A stretch of DNA of 33,496 nucleotides from positions 1 to 33,496 of the forward strand of contig CAAGRQ010000201.1 in assembly GCA_900772705.1 (NCBI GenBank). The letters are read 5' to 3'. The notes beneath the pieces were generated by a model. It saw only the letters and a program-made list of their open reading frames with translations. It ran no database searches and was not told where the DNA came from. How positions within the stretch are numbered: position 1 is the stretch's first letter; every line of letters starts with the position of its first letter. This document shows, one piece after another, positions 15,050 through 25,100 of this stretch. A program made the position numbers and the translations under genes. The DNA comes from Clostridia bacterium. GTDB lineage: Bacteria; Bacillota; Clostridia; Oscillospirales; Acutalibacteraceae.

Positions 15050-17158
15050 TTAGTCTTTCTTAGCTCTGTCACTGATAATTGATTCAGAAATTGACTTCGG
15101 TACCTGATCGTAGCCGTCCGGCTCCATAGTGTACTGTCCACGACCCTGAGTCTTTGAACGAAGGTCGTTTACATAACCGAACATTTCGGAAAGCGGAACT
15201 CTGGCGTTAATCTGCTTAGCACCTGTTCTGTCTTCCATACCCTGAATCTGTCCACGACGAGAGTTAAGGTCGCCGATAACATCGCCCATGTATTCCTCGG
15301 GAACAATTACAGTTACCTTCATCATAGGCTCAAGGATTACAGGCTTAGCCTTCTTTGCAGCATCCTTAAATGCCATAGAACCGGCAATCTTAAATGCCAT
15401 TTCGGAAGAGTCAACCTCATGATAAGATCCATCATAAAGTTCTACTCTGACATCCACTACAGGATAACCTGCAAGGATACCGCTCTTCATGGCAGCCTGA
15501 ATACCTGCGTCAACAGCCGGAATGTATTCCTTAGGAATAGCACCGCCGACGATTTGATTTTCAAACTCGTAACCCTTACCTACGCCGTTTTCGTCGAGAT
15601 TAGGATACAAGCGAATCTTACAGTGACCGTACTGACCGCTACCGCCCGACTGCTTTTTGTACTTCGTATCGGACATAGATTCTGTCGTGATAGTTTCCTT
15701 ATAAGCAACCTGAGGTGCGCCTACATTTGCCTCAACCTTAAATTCACGAAGCAAACGGTCAACGATGATTTCAAGGTGAAGTTCACCCATACCTGCGATA
15801 ATGGTTTGTCCTGTTTCTTCATCTGTATAAGCCTTAAAGGTCGGGTCTTCTTCTGCAAGTTTTGCAAGAGCAATACCCATCTTCTCCTGGCCTGCCTTTG
15901 TCTTAGGCTCGATAGCAACACGGATAACCGGGTCAGGGAAATTCATCGACTCAAGAATGATAGGATGATTTTCATCGCAAAGAGTATCACCGGTTGTAGT
16001 GTTCTTAAGACCTACAGCGGCAGCGATATCACCTGCATAACATACAGGAATATCCTCTCTGTGGTTAGCGTGCATCTGAAGAATTCTGCCCATTCTCTCC
16101 TTATTGCCCTTTACAGAGTTGTAGCAAGGAGTACCTGCTTCGATTGTACCTGAGTACACTCTGAAGTAGCAAATCTTACCTACAAACGGGTCGGTTGCAA
16201 TCTTAAATGCAAGAGCGGCAAACGGCTCGTCATCGGAAGAATGACGATATTCTTCCTCGTCTGTATCGGGGTTAACGCCCTTGATTGATTCGATGTCGGT
16301 AGGAGCCGGCATATAATCAACGATAGCGTCAAGGAGCGGCTGAACGCCCATATCTCTGTAAGCGGTACCGCAACATACGGGAACCATATCGCCGGAAATT
16401 GTGCACTTACGGATGTACTTCTTGATAGTGTCAACATCAATAGCGTCTTCACCCTCATCAAAATACTTCTCCATAAGTTCCTCGTCCTGCTCGGCGATGA
16501 ACTCGATAAGTTCTGTTCTGTACTTAGCAGCCTTCTCTTGGAGTTCGGGACGAATCTCTCTCTCCTCAAAAACGGTACCCAAATTCTTAGATGGGTCGAT
16601 ATATACGATTTCTTTGTTGTTTACGAGGTCAACAATACCCTCAAATGTATCCTCACTGCCGATAGGAAGCTGGATAGGAAGTGCATTACACTTAAAACGC
16701 TCCAGTACCATATCGAGAACATTATAGAAGTTTGCACCCATAATATCCATCTTGTTTACAAAAATCATACGAGGTACATTATATTCGTCAGCCTGACGCC
16801 ATACGGTCTCAGACTGTGGCTCAACGCCGCCCTTTGCACAAAGAACGGTTACGGAGCCGTCAAGTACACGCAGTGAACGCTGAACCTCTACAGTGAAGTC
16901 AACGTGTCCCGGTGTATCAATGATATTAATTCTGTGGTTTTTCCAGAAACAAGTTGTAGCAGCAGAAGTAATTGTGATACCTCTCTCCTGCTCTTGCTCC
17001 ATCCAGTCCATAGTAGCGCCGCCCTCATGGGTCTCACCGATTTTGTGATTAATACCGGTGTAGTAAAGAATACGCTCTGTGGTTGTAGTCTTACCGGCAT
17101 CAATGTGCGCCATAATACCAATATTTCTTGTTTCTTCAAGAGCAACTTTTCTTGGCAT
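15050..17158 (-). CDS. fusA: Elongation factor G
   Basis: EF-G is the GTPase that drives tRNA-mRNA translocation and, with RRF, ribosome recycling. The 702 residues have the five-domain organisation. The G domain includes AHIDAGKTTTTERILYYTG (17-35), DTPGHVDF and NKMD. Domain II follows, then domain IV with GGSGQYGHCK, and the C-terminal domain ends near GRGQYTMEPDGYDQVP. A good ribosome site precedes the ATG, and the gene starts 21 bases after rpsG. Length and motifs match the canonical translation factor rather than a tetracycline ribosome-protection protein. Confidence 0.98.
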   Translation of the reverse strand: MPRKVALEETRNIGIMAHIDAGKTTTTERILYYTGINHKIGETHEGGATMDWMEQEQERGITITSAATTCFWKNHRINIIDTPGHVDFTVEVQRSLRVLDGSVTVLCAKGGVEPQSETVWRQADEYNVPRMIFVNKMDIMGANFYNVLDMVLERFKCNALPIQLPIGSEDTFEGIVDLVNNKEIVYIDPSKNLGTVFEEREIRPELQEKAAKYRTELIEFIAEQDEELMEKYFDEGEDAIDVDTIKKYIRKCTISGDMVPVCCGTAYRDMGVQPLLDAIVDYMPAPTDIESIKGVNPDTDEEEYRHSSDDEPFAALAFKIATDPFVGKICYFRVYSGTIEAGTPCYNSVKGNKERMGRILQMHANHREDIPVCYAGDIAAAVGLKNTTTGDTLCDENHPIILESMNFPDPVIRVAIEPKTKAGQEKMGIALAKLAEEDPTFKAYTDEETGQTIIAGMGELHLEIIVDRLLREFKVEANVGAPQVAYKETITTESMSDTKYKKQSGGSGQYGHCKIRLYPNLDENGVGKGYEFENQIVGGAIPKEYIPAVDAGIQAAMKSGILAGYPVVDVRVELYDGSYHEVDSSEMAFKIAGSMAFKDAAKKAKPVILEPMMKVTVIVPEEYMGDVIGDLNSRRGQIQGMEDRTGAKQINARVPLSEMFGYVNDLRSKTQGRGQYTMEPDGYDQVPKSISESIISDRAKKD

Positions 17159-17179
17159 AATATCCTCCTGTCAGGCAGA

Positions 17180-17650
17180 TTAGTATCTGAAGTGAGCAAA
17201 TGCTTTGTTTGCTTCTGCCATCTTGTGTGTATCCTCACACTTCTTAACTGCACCGCCGGTTTTGTTTGCAGCGTCCATAAGTTCTGCTGCAAGGCGTTCC
17301 TTCATTGTTCTCTCACTTCTCTGTCTTGCATACAAAGTGATCCATCTGAGTCCTAAGGTCTGTCTTCTTTCCGGACGAACCTCAAGCGGAACCTGATATG
17401 TTGCACCGCCGACACGGCGAGCCTTTACTTCTAATACAGGCATAACATTTTCCATAGCAGCTTCAAAAGTTTCTACTGGATCATTACCTGTCTTTTCTTG
17501 GATGATGTCGAAAGCACCGTAGACAATCTTCTGTGCTACGCCCTTCTTACCATCGAGCATAATGTTGTTGATCAAACGGGTTACAACCTTTGAGTTGTAA
17601 AGCGGATCGGGTAATACATCACGCTTAGCGATCTGGCCTCTTCTTGGCAT
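17180..17650 (-). CDS. rpsG: 30S ribosomal protein S7
   Basis: S7 nucleates assembly of the 30S head on 16S rRNA. The 156-residue length is standard. Family features are visible from the start (MPRRGQIAKRDVLPDPLYNSKVVTRLIN) and in KARRVGGATYQVPLEVRPERR, and the protein ends in HKMAEANKAFAHFRY. GGAGGG lies upstream of the ATG. A 124-base spacer separates it from rpsL, longer than the other gaps in the operon. In Escherichia coli the equivalent spacer carries the S7 feedback site; whether this one does cannot be told from sequence alone. Confidence 0.98.
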   Translation of the reverse strand: MPRRGQIAKRDVLPDPLYNSKVVTRLINNIMLDGKKGVAQKIVYGAFDIIQEKTGNDPVETFEAAMENVMPVLEVKARRVGGATYQVPLEVRPERRQTLGLRWITLYARQRSERTMKERLAAELMDAANKTGGAVKKCEDTHKMAEANKAFAHFRY

Positions 17651-17774
17651 CTTCGCTTCCCTCCTTCATTAAAATATAATATGAGTTCATAGGTACTCGG
17701 TTTTTTCCGTGGAGCCAACAAAAGCCATTTTATAATCAAATAAACTATTGTCGGATTTCCTCGATTTAGGCTGA

Positions 17775-18194
17775 TTACTTCTTAGCCTTCGGCTTCTTAG
17801 CGCCGTACTTTGAACGGCTCTGCATTCTGCCGTTTACGCCCTGGGTATCAAGTGTACCACGGATAATGTGGTAACGAACACCGGGGAGGTCCTTAACTCT
17901 TCCGCCACGAACCATAACTACGGAGTGCTCCTGAAGATTATGGCCTACGCCGGGAATGTATGCAGAAACTTCCATACCGTTTGTAAGACGAACTCTGGCA
18001 ATCTTACGAAGTGCTGAGTTAGGCTTCTTAGGTGTAGCTGTCTTAACTGCTGTACATACGCCACGCTTTTGCGGAGAAGCGTTATCTGTCATAACGTTTT
18101 TCTTAGTGTTGAGACCTTTGATAAGAGCAGGAGTCTTAGACTTCTTCTCAAGTGACTTACGTCCGGTTCTTACTAATTGGTTAAAGGTAGGCAA
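17775..18194 (-). CDS. rpsL: 30S ribosomal protein S12
   Basis: S12 lies at the decoding centre and affects translational accuracy. The 139 residues match Firmicute S12. TPKKPNSALRK and VKDLPGVRYH carry lysine at both positions where streptomycin-resistance changes occur, so the sequence is wild type there. The protein ends in a basic GAKKPKAKK tail. AGGAGA precedes the ATG. It is the first gene of the str group and is preceded by a 222-base spacer after rpoC that contains a possible promoter. No L7Ae-like gene lies between rpoC and rpsL, unlike in Bacillus. Confidence 0.98.
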   Translation of the reverse strand: MPTFNQLVRTGRKSLEKKSKTPALIKGLNTKKNVMTDNASPQKRGVCTAVKTATPKKPNSALRKIARVRLTNGMEVSAYIPGVGHNLQEHSVVMVRGGRVKDLPGVRYHIIRGTLDTQGVNGRMQSRSKYGAKKPKAKK

Positions 18195-18252
18195 TAGTTT
18201 ATTCTCCTTTCATTTATTTATGCACCGTTGCACAGAGCAATATGCACATATC

Positions 18253-18283
18253 ATACAGTCATACATAATATATACGACTGTAT
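18253..18283. repeat. 31-bp near-palindrome upstream of rpsL
   Basis: Perfect 8-base arms (ATACAGTC at 18253-18260 and GACTGTAT at 18276-18283) flank an AT-rich, nearly symmetric centre. It lies about 60 bases before rpsL and overlaps a potential promoter, so it could be an operator, or simply a hairpin in the leader. No T-run follows it on the minus strand, so it is not a terminator. Confidence 0.55.
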
Positions 18284-18292
18284 CAAATGCAA
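18265..18292 (-). promoter_or_regulatory. Possible promoter for rpsL-rpsG-fusA-tuf
   Basis: On the minus strand, TTGCAT (18287-18292) and TATTAT (18265-18270) are separated by 16 bases. The -10 box is inside the near-palindrome. This would allow transcription of the str genes apart from rpoBC. Matches are moderate and read-through from rpoBC is also possible. Confidence 0.4.
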
Positions 18293-18309
18293 ATACTGCA
18301 AAACAACTG

Positions 18310-18344
18310 CGTCAGCCGACGGAACATTTCTGCTCCGTCGGACG
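18310..18344 (-). other. Strong hairpin in the rpoC-rpsL spacer
   Basis: CCGACGGA (18316-18323) and TCCGTCGG (18334-18341) form a perfect 8-bp GC-rich stem around a 10-base loop, extendable by an outer CGTC/GACG pairing. On the minus strand it is followed by CTGACGCAG, not a T-run, so it is probably an RNA-processing or pausing hairpin, or part of the rpoC transcript end. Confidence 0.5.
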
Positions 18345-18365
18345 ATTTTAACAAATTAAAGCGGT

Positions 18366-18387
18366 AAAATTTGTGCAAAAGCACAAA
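18366..18387 (-). terminator. Weak terminator-like hairpin after rpoC
   Basis: On the minus strand, TTTGTGC and GCACAAA pair around TTTT and are followed by only four T residues. The short stem suggests partial termination at most, allowing some read-through from rpoBC into rpsL. Confidence 0.4.
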
Positions 18388-18416
18388 AACATTCACACGC
18401 AGTTAAATATTATAAC

Positions 18417-21400
18417 TTAGTTGTTGTTGTTTGTCAAGAGTTGTTGTAATTGTTCGAGGTCCTTAATTTCCATACCGCCTTCGGCAGAGAAATAACTGGG
18501 GACAACATCAACATCTCTGAACACGCTCATACCGGTACCTGCCGGAACGAGCTTACCGATAAGAACATTCTCCTTAAGACCGAGGAGCGGATCAGACTTA
18601 CCTCTGATGGCAGCGTCTGTAAGAACTCTTGTGGTCTCCTGGAAAGATGCTGCGGAAAGGAATGAATCCGTAGCAAGTGAAGCCTTTGTAATACCGAGAA
18701 GAAGCGGGATGTATGTTGCGTGCTTAAGTCCCTCTTCGCCTGCGGCGATTCTTGCGTCAACCTTATCATTAGCCTCTGCAACTGCGGCAACATCAACATT
18801 GGTGCCCGAAATCAAATCGGTATCGCCTGCCTCATCAACGATGCACTTCTTAAGCATCTGACGAACGATAACCTCGATATGCTTATCGTTGATATCAACA
18901 CCCTGTGTACGGTATGCGTACTGTACCTCTTTAATAAGGTAATTATATACAGCCTCCTCGCCGAGGATTGCAAGTACATCGTGAGGATTCTTAGAACCGA
19001 TTGTGAGTTCCGTTCCCTTTTCGATATGTGCTCCGTCGACAATGTTTTCGCAAAGTCTGAAGCCGTAAGGAATAAGGTATTTCTTCTCCTCGCCTGTTTC
19101 CTTATTAAATACAATTACATGGCGAGCCTTCTTGATTTCCTCAATTCTGACCTCACCGTCAATTTCGGAAAGCATAGCAAGCTGCTTTGGCTTTCTTGCC
19201 TCAAACAGTTCCTCAACTCTCGGAAGACCCTGTGTAATATCCTCACCGCCTGCAACACCGCCGGTGTGGAAGGTTCTCATTGTAAGCTGAGTACCCGGCT
19301 CACCGATTGACTGAGCAGCGATGATACCTACTGCCTCACCGACCTGAACAGGCTCGTTAAATGCAAGGTTTGAACCATAGCACTTGCGGCAAACGCCGTG
19401 GCGTGACTTACAGGTGATAAGTGAACGAATCTTAACGGAAGTGATACCTGCGTCGGTAATTCTCTTTGCATCATCCTCGTTCATCATTCTGTCGGTATCC
19501 ATAAGAACCTCGCCGGTCTCAGGATGAACAACAGGCTCCGAAACGAATCTGCCGACAAGTCTTTCCTCGAGAGACTCAAGAACACGGTTACCGTCTTTAA
19601 TAGCGTAAACTTCAATACCGTCATGGCATCCGCAATCATCATCACGAATGATAACATCCTGCGATACATCAACAAGTCTTCTGGTAAGATAACCCGAGTC
19701 AGCAGTACGAAGAGCCGTATCGGTAAGACCCTTACGGGCACCACGAGAAGAAATGAAGTATTCCAAAATGTTAAGACCCTCACGGTAGTTAGCCTTAATA
19801 GGAATTTCGATAGTTGCACCCGAAGTATTTGCGATAAGACCTCTCATACCTGCAAGCTGACGAAGCTGGGAAGTACTACCACGAGCACCCGAGTCTACCA
19901 TCATGTGAATCGGGTTGTGAGTACCGTCAAAGTTATTTGTAAGTTCATCAGATACCTTATTTGTGCATTCCTCCCAAGCCTTTACAACCTGTGAGTAACG
20001 CTCGTCATTGGTAATCAAACCGTAGTTATAGTTATTTGTAATTTCATCAACCTTTGCCTCTGCCTCTGCAAGGAATTCCTTTTTCTTTTCAGGAATCAAT
20101 GCATCGATAACGGCAACGGTTGTACCCGATACTGTCGAGTATTTATAACCCTGATTCTTAATATCGTCAAGAACTCTGGAAGCAACGGAAACGCCGTGAG
20201 TACGAATACAAGCGTCTGCGATTTTACCGAGTCCGCCTTTCTTAACAACAAAGCTGATTTCGGGAACAAACTCGTTACCCGGCACGCTTCTGTCGATAAA
20301 GCCCAAATCCTGCGGAATAGGCTTATTAAAGATTACACGGCCGATTGTTGTCAAAACGATTGACGACTTCTGCTCGCCGTTAATCTCGCCGGTAAAGCGA
20401 ATCTTACATTCCGTATGAAGTCCGAGTGAGCCCTCCTGATAAGCCATCATTGCCTCATCAACGTCACGGAAGATTCTGTAATGTTTAATCTCCTCGCCAT
20501 CGATAATTTCGGTTTCAGCCTCGCCCGGCTCACCCTCTTTAATCATAGTTAAGTAGTAAGAACCGATTACCATATCCTGTGACGGAACTGCTACCGGCTT
20601 ACCGTCTGACGGTTTAAGAAGGTTATTTGAAGCAAGCATAAGCATACGAGCCTCTGCCTGAGCCTCTGCGGAAAGCGGTACATGGACAGCCATCTGGTCA
20701 CCGTCGAAGTCGGCGTTGAACGCTGTACAAGCAAGCGGGTGAAGTTTAATTGCTCTGCCCTCAACAAGAACCGGCTCAAATGCCTGAATGCCGAGTCTGT
20801 GAAGTGTGGGAGCACGGTTAAGCATAACCGGGTGATCCTTGATTACAACTTCAAGAGCATCCCAAACCTCGCTGCGGTTAGCCTTTTCTACCATCTTTCT
20901 TGCCTGCTTAATGTTTGAAGCGATATTTGTCGCAACCAAACGTTTCATAACAAAAGGCTTAAAGAGTTCGATAGCCATTTCCTTAGGAAGACCGCACTGG
21001 TAAATCTTAAGTTCGGGGCCTACAACGATAACGGAACGTCCCGAATAGTCAACACGCTTACCGAGAAGATTCTGACGGAAGCGTCCCTGCTTACCCTTGA
21101 GCATATCGGAAAGAGATTTAAGCGGTCTGTTATTCGGACCGGTAACGGGTCTGCCTCGTCTGCCGTTGTCTATAAGTGCGTCAACGGATTCCTGAAGCAT
21201 TCTCTTCTCGTTTCTGATAATGATATCGGGAGCGTGAAGCTCCATAAGTCTCTTAAGTCTGTTATTTCTGTTAATAACACGGCGATACAAATCATTAAGG
21301 TCCGAAGTGGCGAATCTGCCGCCGTCAAGCTGAACCATAGGACGGATATCCGGAGGAATTACCGGGATAACGTCGAGAATCATCCACTCAAGTTTATTGC

Positions 21401-22064
21401 CGCTGTTTACAAAAGCGTCAACTACATCAAGTCTTTTGAGAAGTTTTGCTCTCTTTTGACCTGTTGCACCCTCAAGTTCTGCCGTAAGTTCGTCACGAAG
21501 TTCCTTTGCGTCTATCTCGGAAAGAAGTTCCTTGATAGCCTCAGCACCCATTCCTGCCTTAAAGTCATCCTCGTACTTCTCACGCATATCCTGATACTCT
21601 TTTTCGGTAAGAGTCTGCTTCTTCTGAAGCGGAGTATCGCCCGGGTCTGTTACGATATAAAGTGCGAAATAAAGCACCTTTTCAAGATTTCTCTGGTTAA
21701 TGTCAAGAACCTGACCGATACGGCTCGGAATGCCCTTAAAGTACCAAATATGCGATACCGGGGCAGCAAGCTCGATATGGCCCATTCTCTCTCGGCGAAC
21801 CTTTGAGCGTGTAATTTCAACGCCGCAACGCTCGCACACCTTGCCCTTATAGCGAACTCTCTTATATTTACCGCAATGACACTCCCAGTCTTTCATGGGA
21901 CCGAAAATTCTTTCGCAGAAAAGTCCGCCGGTCTCAGGCTTTAATGTTCTGTAATTTATGGTTTCGGGCTTTGTTACCTCTCCGTAAGACCATCCTCGAA
22001 TGGCCTCGGGAGAAGCAAGTCCGATTTTAACCGAACTGAATTCATTTGTTGAATTATTATCCAT
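18417..22064 (-). CDS. rpoC: DNA-directed RNA polymerase subunit beta'
   Basis: The largest subunit of RNA polymerase, holding the catalytic magnesium. The 1215 residues show the N-terminal zinc site (Cys62, Cys64, Cys77, Cys80), the clamp and rudder regions, the universally conserved NADFDGDQMAVH catalytic loop, the bridge-helix/trigger-loop region (GEPGTQLTMRTFHTGGVAG) and the second zinc site (CKSRHGVCRKCYG region). Length matches Firmicute beta' subunits, without the large insertion seen in gamma-proteobacteria. It starts 58 bases after rpoB. Nothing is unusual. Confidence 0.99.
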   Translation of the reverse strand: MDNNSTNEFSSVKIGLASPEAIRGWSYGEVTKPETINYRTLKPETGGLFCERIFGPMKDWECHCGKYKRVRYKGKVCERCGVEITRSKVRRERMGHIELAAPVSHIWYFKGIPSRIGQVLDINQRNLEKVLYFALYIVTDPGDTPLQKKQTLTEKEYQDMREKYEDDFKAGMGAEAIKELLSEIDAKELRDELTAELEGATGQKRAKLLKRLDVVDAFVNSGNKLEWMILDVIPVIPPDIRPMVQLDGGRFATSDLNDLYRRVINRNNRLKRLMELHAPDIIIRNEKRMLQESVDALIDNGRRGRPVTGPNNRPLKSLSDMLKGKQGRFRQNLLGKRVDYSGRSVIVVGPELKIYQCGLPKEMAIELFKPFVMKRLVATNIASNIKQARKMVEKANRSEVWDALEVVIKDHPVMLNRAPTLHRLGIQAFEPVLVEGRAIKLHPLACTAFNADFDGDQMAVHVPLSAEAQAEARMLMLASNNLLKPSDGKPVAVPSQDMVIGSYYLTMIKEGEPGEAETEIIDGEEIKHYRIFRDVDEAMMAYQEGSLGLHTECKIRFTGEINGEQKSSIVLTTIGRVIFNKPIPQDLGFIDRSVPGNEFVPEISFVVKKGGLGKIADACIRTHGVSVASRVLDDIKNQGYKYSTVSGTTVAVIDALIPEKKKEFLAEAEAKVDEITNNYNYGLITNDERYSQVVKAWEECTNKVSDELTNNFDGTHNPIHMMVDSGARGSTSQLRQLAGMRGLIANTSGATIEIPIKANYREGLNILEYFISSRGARKGLTDTALRTADSGYLTRRLVDVSQDVIIRDDDCGCHDGIEVYAIKDGNRVLESLEERLVGRFVSEPVVHPETGEVLMDTDRMMNEDDAKRITDAGITSVKIRSLITCKSRHGVCRKCYGSNLAFNEPVQVGEAVGIIAAQSIGEPGTQLTMRTFHTGGVAGGEDITQGLPRVEELFEARKPKQLAMLSEIDGEVRIEEIKKARHVIVFNKETGEEKKYLIPYGFRLCENIVDGAHIEKGTELTIGSKNPHDVLAILGEEAVYNYLIKEVQYAYRTQGVDINDKHIEVIVRQMLKKCIVDEAGDTDLISGTNVDVAAVAEANDKVDARIAAGEEGLKHATYIPLLLGITKASLATDSFLSAASFQETTRVLTDAAIRGKSDPLLGLKENVLIGKLVPAGTGMSVFRDVDVVPSYFSAEGGMEIKDLEQLQQLLTNNNN

Positions 22065-22122
22065 AACGGAAGCACTCCTTTACATTTTATAGTGGAAAGT
22101 TAATCAGAATTTACAGATAGGA

Positions 22123-25100
22123 TCAGTCCTCATAATCCTCATTGTCTGCACTGTTGTCGGCAAACAAATCATCATATTCGTCATCCTGATTTGCTTCCTC
22201 GATTTCCTCGCCGTTTTCATCAAGAAGACCGTAGCCCTCCTGACCGTCGAAGTCATTTACCTCTGTAAACGCCTTATCGTCGCTTACTGTCGGTATGCCG
22301 TCATCATCAAGATCCTGCTTAAGAATAACCTCATTACCGTCATCGTCATAAAGTCTTGTATCAAGACCGAGAGCCTGAAGTTCCTTAAAGAGTACCTTGA
22401 ATGCCTCCGGAGTACCTGCCGGCGGAATGTTCTCGCCCTTAACGATTGCCTCGTAAGTCTTAACTCTTCCGACAACATCGTCCGACTTAACGGTGATAAT
22501 TTCCTGAAGGGTGTATGCAGCACCGTAAGCCTCGAGTGCCCAAACCTCCATCTCACCGAATCTCTGTCCGCCGAACTGAGCCTTACCGCCGAGCGGTTGC
22601 TGAGTAACAAGGCTGTACGGACCTGTTGAACGGGCATGAATCTTATCGTCTACGAGGTGATGGAGTTTAAGGTAATACATATAACCTACCGTTACACGGT
22701 TATCAAACTTCTCACCGGTTCTGCCGTCTGTAAGCTGAACCTTACCGTCGTAAACCTTATTGCCGTTTTCGTCTACATAATATCCCACATCGGCAAGTTT
22801 AAGACATTCTCTGATGTCGTCCTCGTGAGCGCCGTCGAATACCGGAGTCATCATCTTCCAGCCGAGAGCCATAGCCGCATAGCCGAGGTGAACCTCGAGT
22901 ACCTGACCGATGTTCATACGAGACGGTACACCGAGCGGATTAAGCACGATGTCAAGCGGTCTGCCGTCGGGAAGGAAAGGCATATCCTCCTGAGGAAGTA
23001 CACGGGAAACAACACCCTTGTTACCGTGACGGCCTGCCATCTTATCGCCTGCCTGAATCTTTCTCTTCTGAGCGATATAAACTCTTACTACCTTGTTTAC
23101 GCCCGGATTAAGTTCATCGTGGTTTGCTCTGGTAAATACCTTTACATCAACTACGATACCGTATTCGCCGTGAGGAACTTTAAGGGAAGTATCTCTTACC
23201 TCTCTTGCTTTCTCGCCGAAGATTGCACGCAAAAGTCTCTCCTCGCTTGTAAGTTCGGTTTCTCCCTTAGGAGTAACCTTACCTACGAGAATATCACCGG
23301 AATGTACCTCTGCACCTACACGAATAATACCGTATTCGTCCAAATCCTTAAGTGCATCCTCGCCGACATTTGGAATGTCACGGGTAATGTCCTCTGCGCC
23401 GAGTTTTGTGTCACGGGCTTCAACCTCGTGCTCTACAATATGAATAGATGTATATACATCATCACGAACGATTTTTTCATTGATAAGAACAGCGTCCTCG
23501 TAGTTATAACCCTCCCAGGTCATAAATCCGATAAGTGCGTTCTTACCGATTGAGATTTCACCGTTGCAGGTTGCCGGACCGTCTGCAATAACCTGTCCGT
23601 CCTCAACATGCTGATGAAGTGAAACTATCGGTTTCTGATTAATGCAGGTTCCCTGGTTAGAGCCCTGATACTTAATCAGTTCATATTTATCTATTTCGCC
23701 GCCTGCGGTTTTAATCTCGATTGTCTTTGCATCAAGAGCGACAACCTCACCGCCACGCTTTGCGATAACCACTACACCGGAGTCATAAGCAGCCTTATAC
23801 TCCATACCCGTACCTACAACGGGAGCCTCTGTTTTAAGAAGAGGTACTGCCTGACGCTGCATGTTTGCACCCATAAGTGCACGGTTTGCGTCATCGTTTT
23901 CAAGGAACGGAATCATTGCCGTAGCAACGGAAACTACCATCTTAGGAGATACGTCCATGTAGTCTACCTTTTCGGGCGGAACAGTAAGGAATTCGTCTCT
24001 GCAACGGCAGGTAACTCTTGCGTTGGTAAATCTGCCCTCATCATCAAGAGGTTCGTTAGCCTGTGCGACAACATAGTTATCCTCGGTATCGGCTGTCATA
24101 TAAACAACCTCGTCGGTAACAACGCCCGTCTCCTTATCAACCTTACGGTAAGGAGCCTCGATGAAGCCGTATTCATTAAGACGGCTGTAACAAGCAAGAT
24201 ATGAAATCAAGCCGATGTTAGGACCTTCGGGAGTCTCGATAGGACACATACGGCCATAGTGTGTATAGTGAACATCACGAACCTCAAAGCCTGCACGGTC
24301 TCTTGAAAGACCGCCGGGACCTAGGGCGGAAAGTCTTCTCTTATGAGTAAGTTCCGCAAGCGGGTTGTTCTGGTCCATAAACTGTGAGAGCGGTGATGAG
24401 CCGAAGAACTCACGGATAGCGGCATTTACAGGTCTGGTGTTGATAATCGCCTGAGGTGTAATTGCGTCTGCGTCATCCTGAGACTGGACATTCATACGCT
24501 CCTTGATAACTCTTTCCATACGGGTAAAGCCGATACGGAACTGGTTTTGCAAAAGCTCGCCTACCGCACGGATACGACGGTTGCCGAGGTGGTCAATATC
24601 GTCTGTTGAACCTACGCCGTTTGCAAGGTTGAGAAGATACGAAACCGTTGCAAAAATATCGTCAACAATAATGTGATTCGGAATAAGGTCATCGTGATGA
24701 ATCTTAAGTTCTGCAACGAGAGCGTCTTTATCATCGCCTACCCTTTCCAAAATATCGGAAAGAACACGGTACGAAACCTTTTCGTTAATTGCAAGTTCCT
24801 TCTTGTCGATTCCGTCAACATACTTATCGATGTCAACCATACCGTTGCCGATAATCTTGATTACCTTGCCGGACTCAAGTTCAACATATGCCGACATAAC
24901 ACCGGCATCCTCGATTTCCTGAGCCTTCTGCTTAGTAATCTTTTCGCCTGCGTCTGCAAGAATTTCGCCCAGAGGAGAAATAACAGGCTGTGCAAGAATC
25001 TGACCGGTAAGTCTCTCGACCATACCGAGTTTCTTGTTGTACTTATATCTGCCGACTCTGGAGAGGTCATATCTTCTCGGGTCGAAGAAAAGACCCTCGA

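Noticed and set aside
22636..23553. 305-codon plus-strand open frame opposite rpoB
   Set aside because: It is antisense to a highly conserved part of rpoB, with no ribosome site or recognisable domain.
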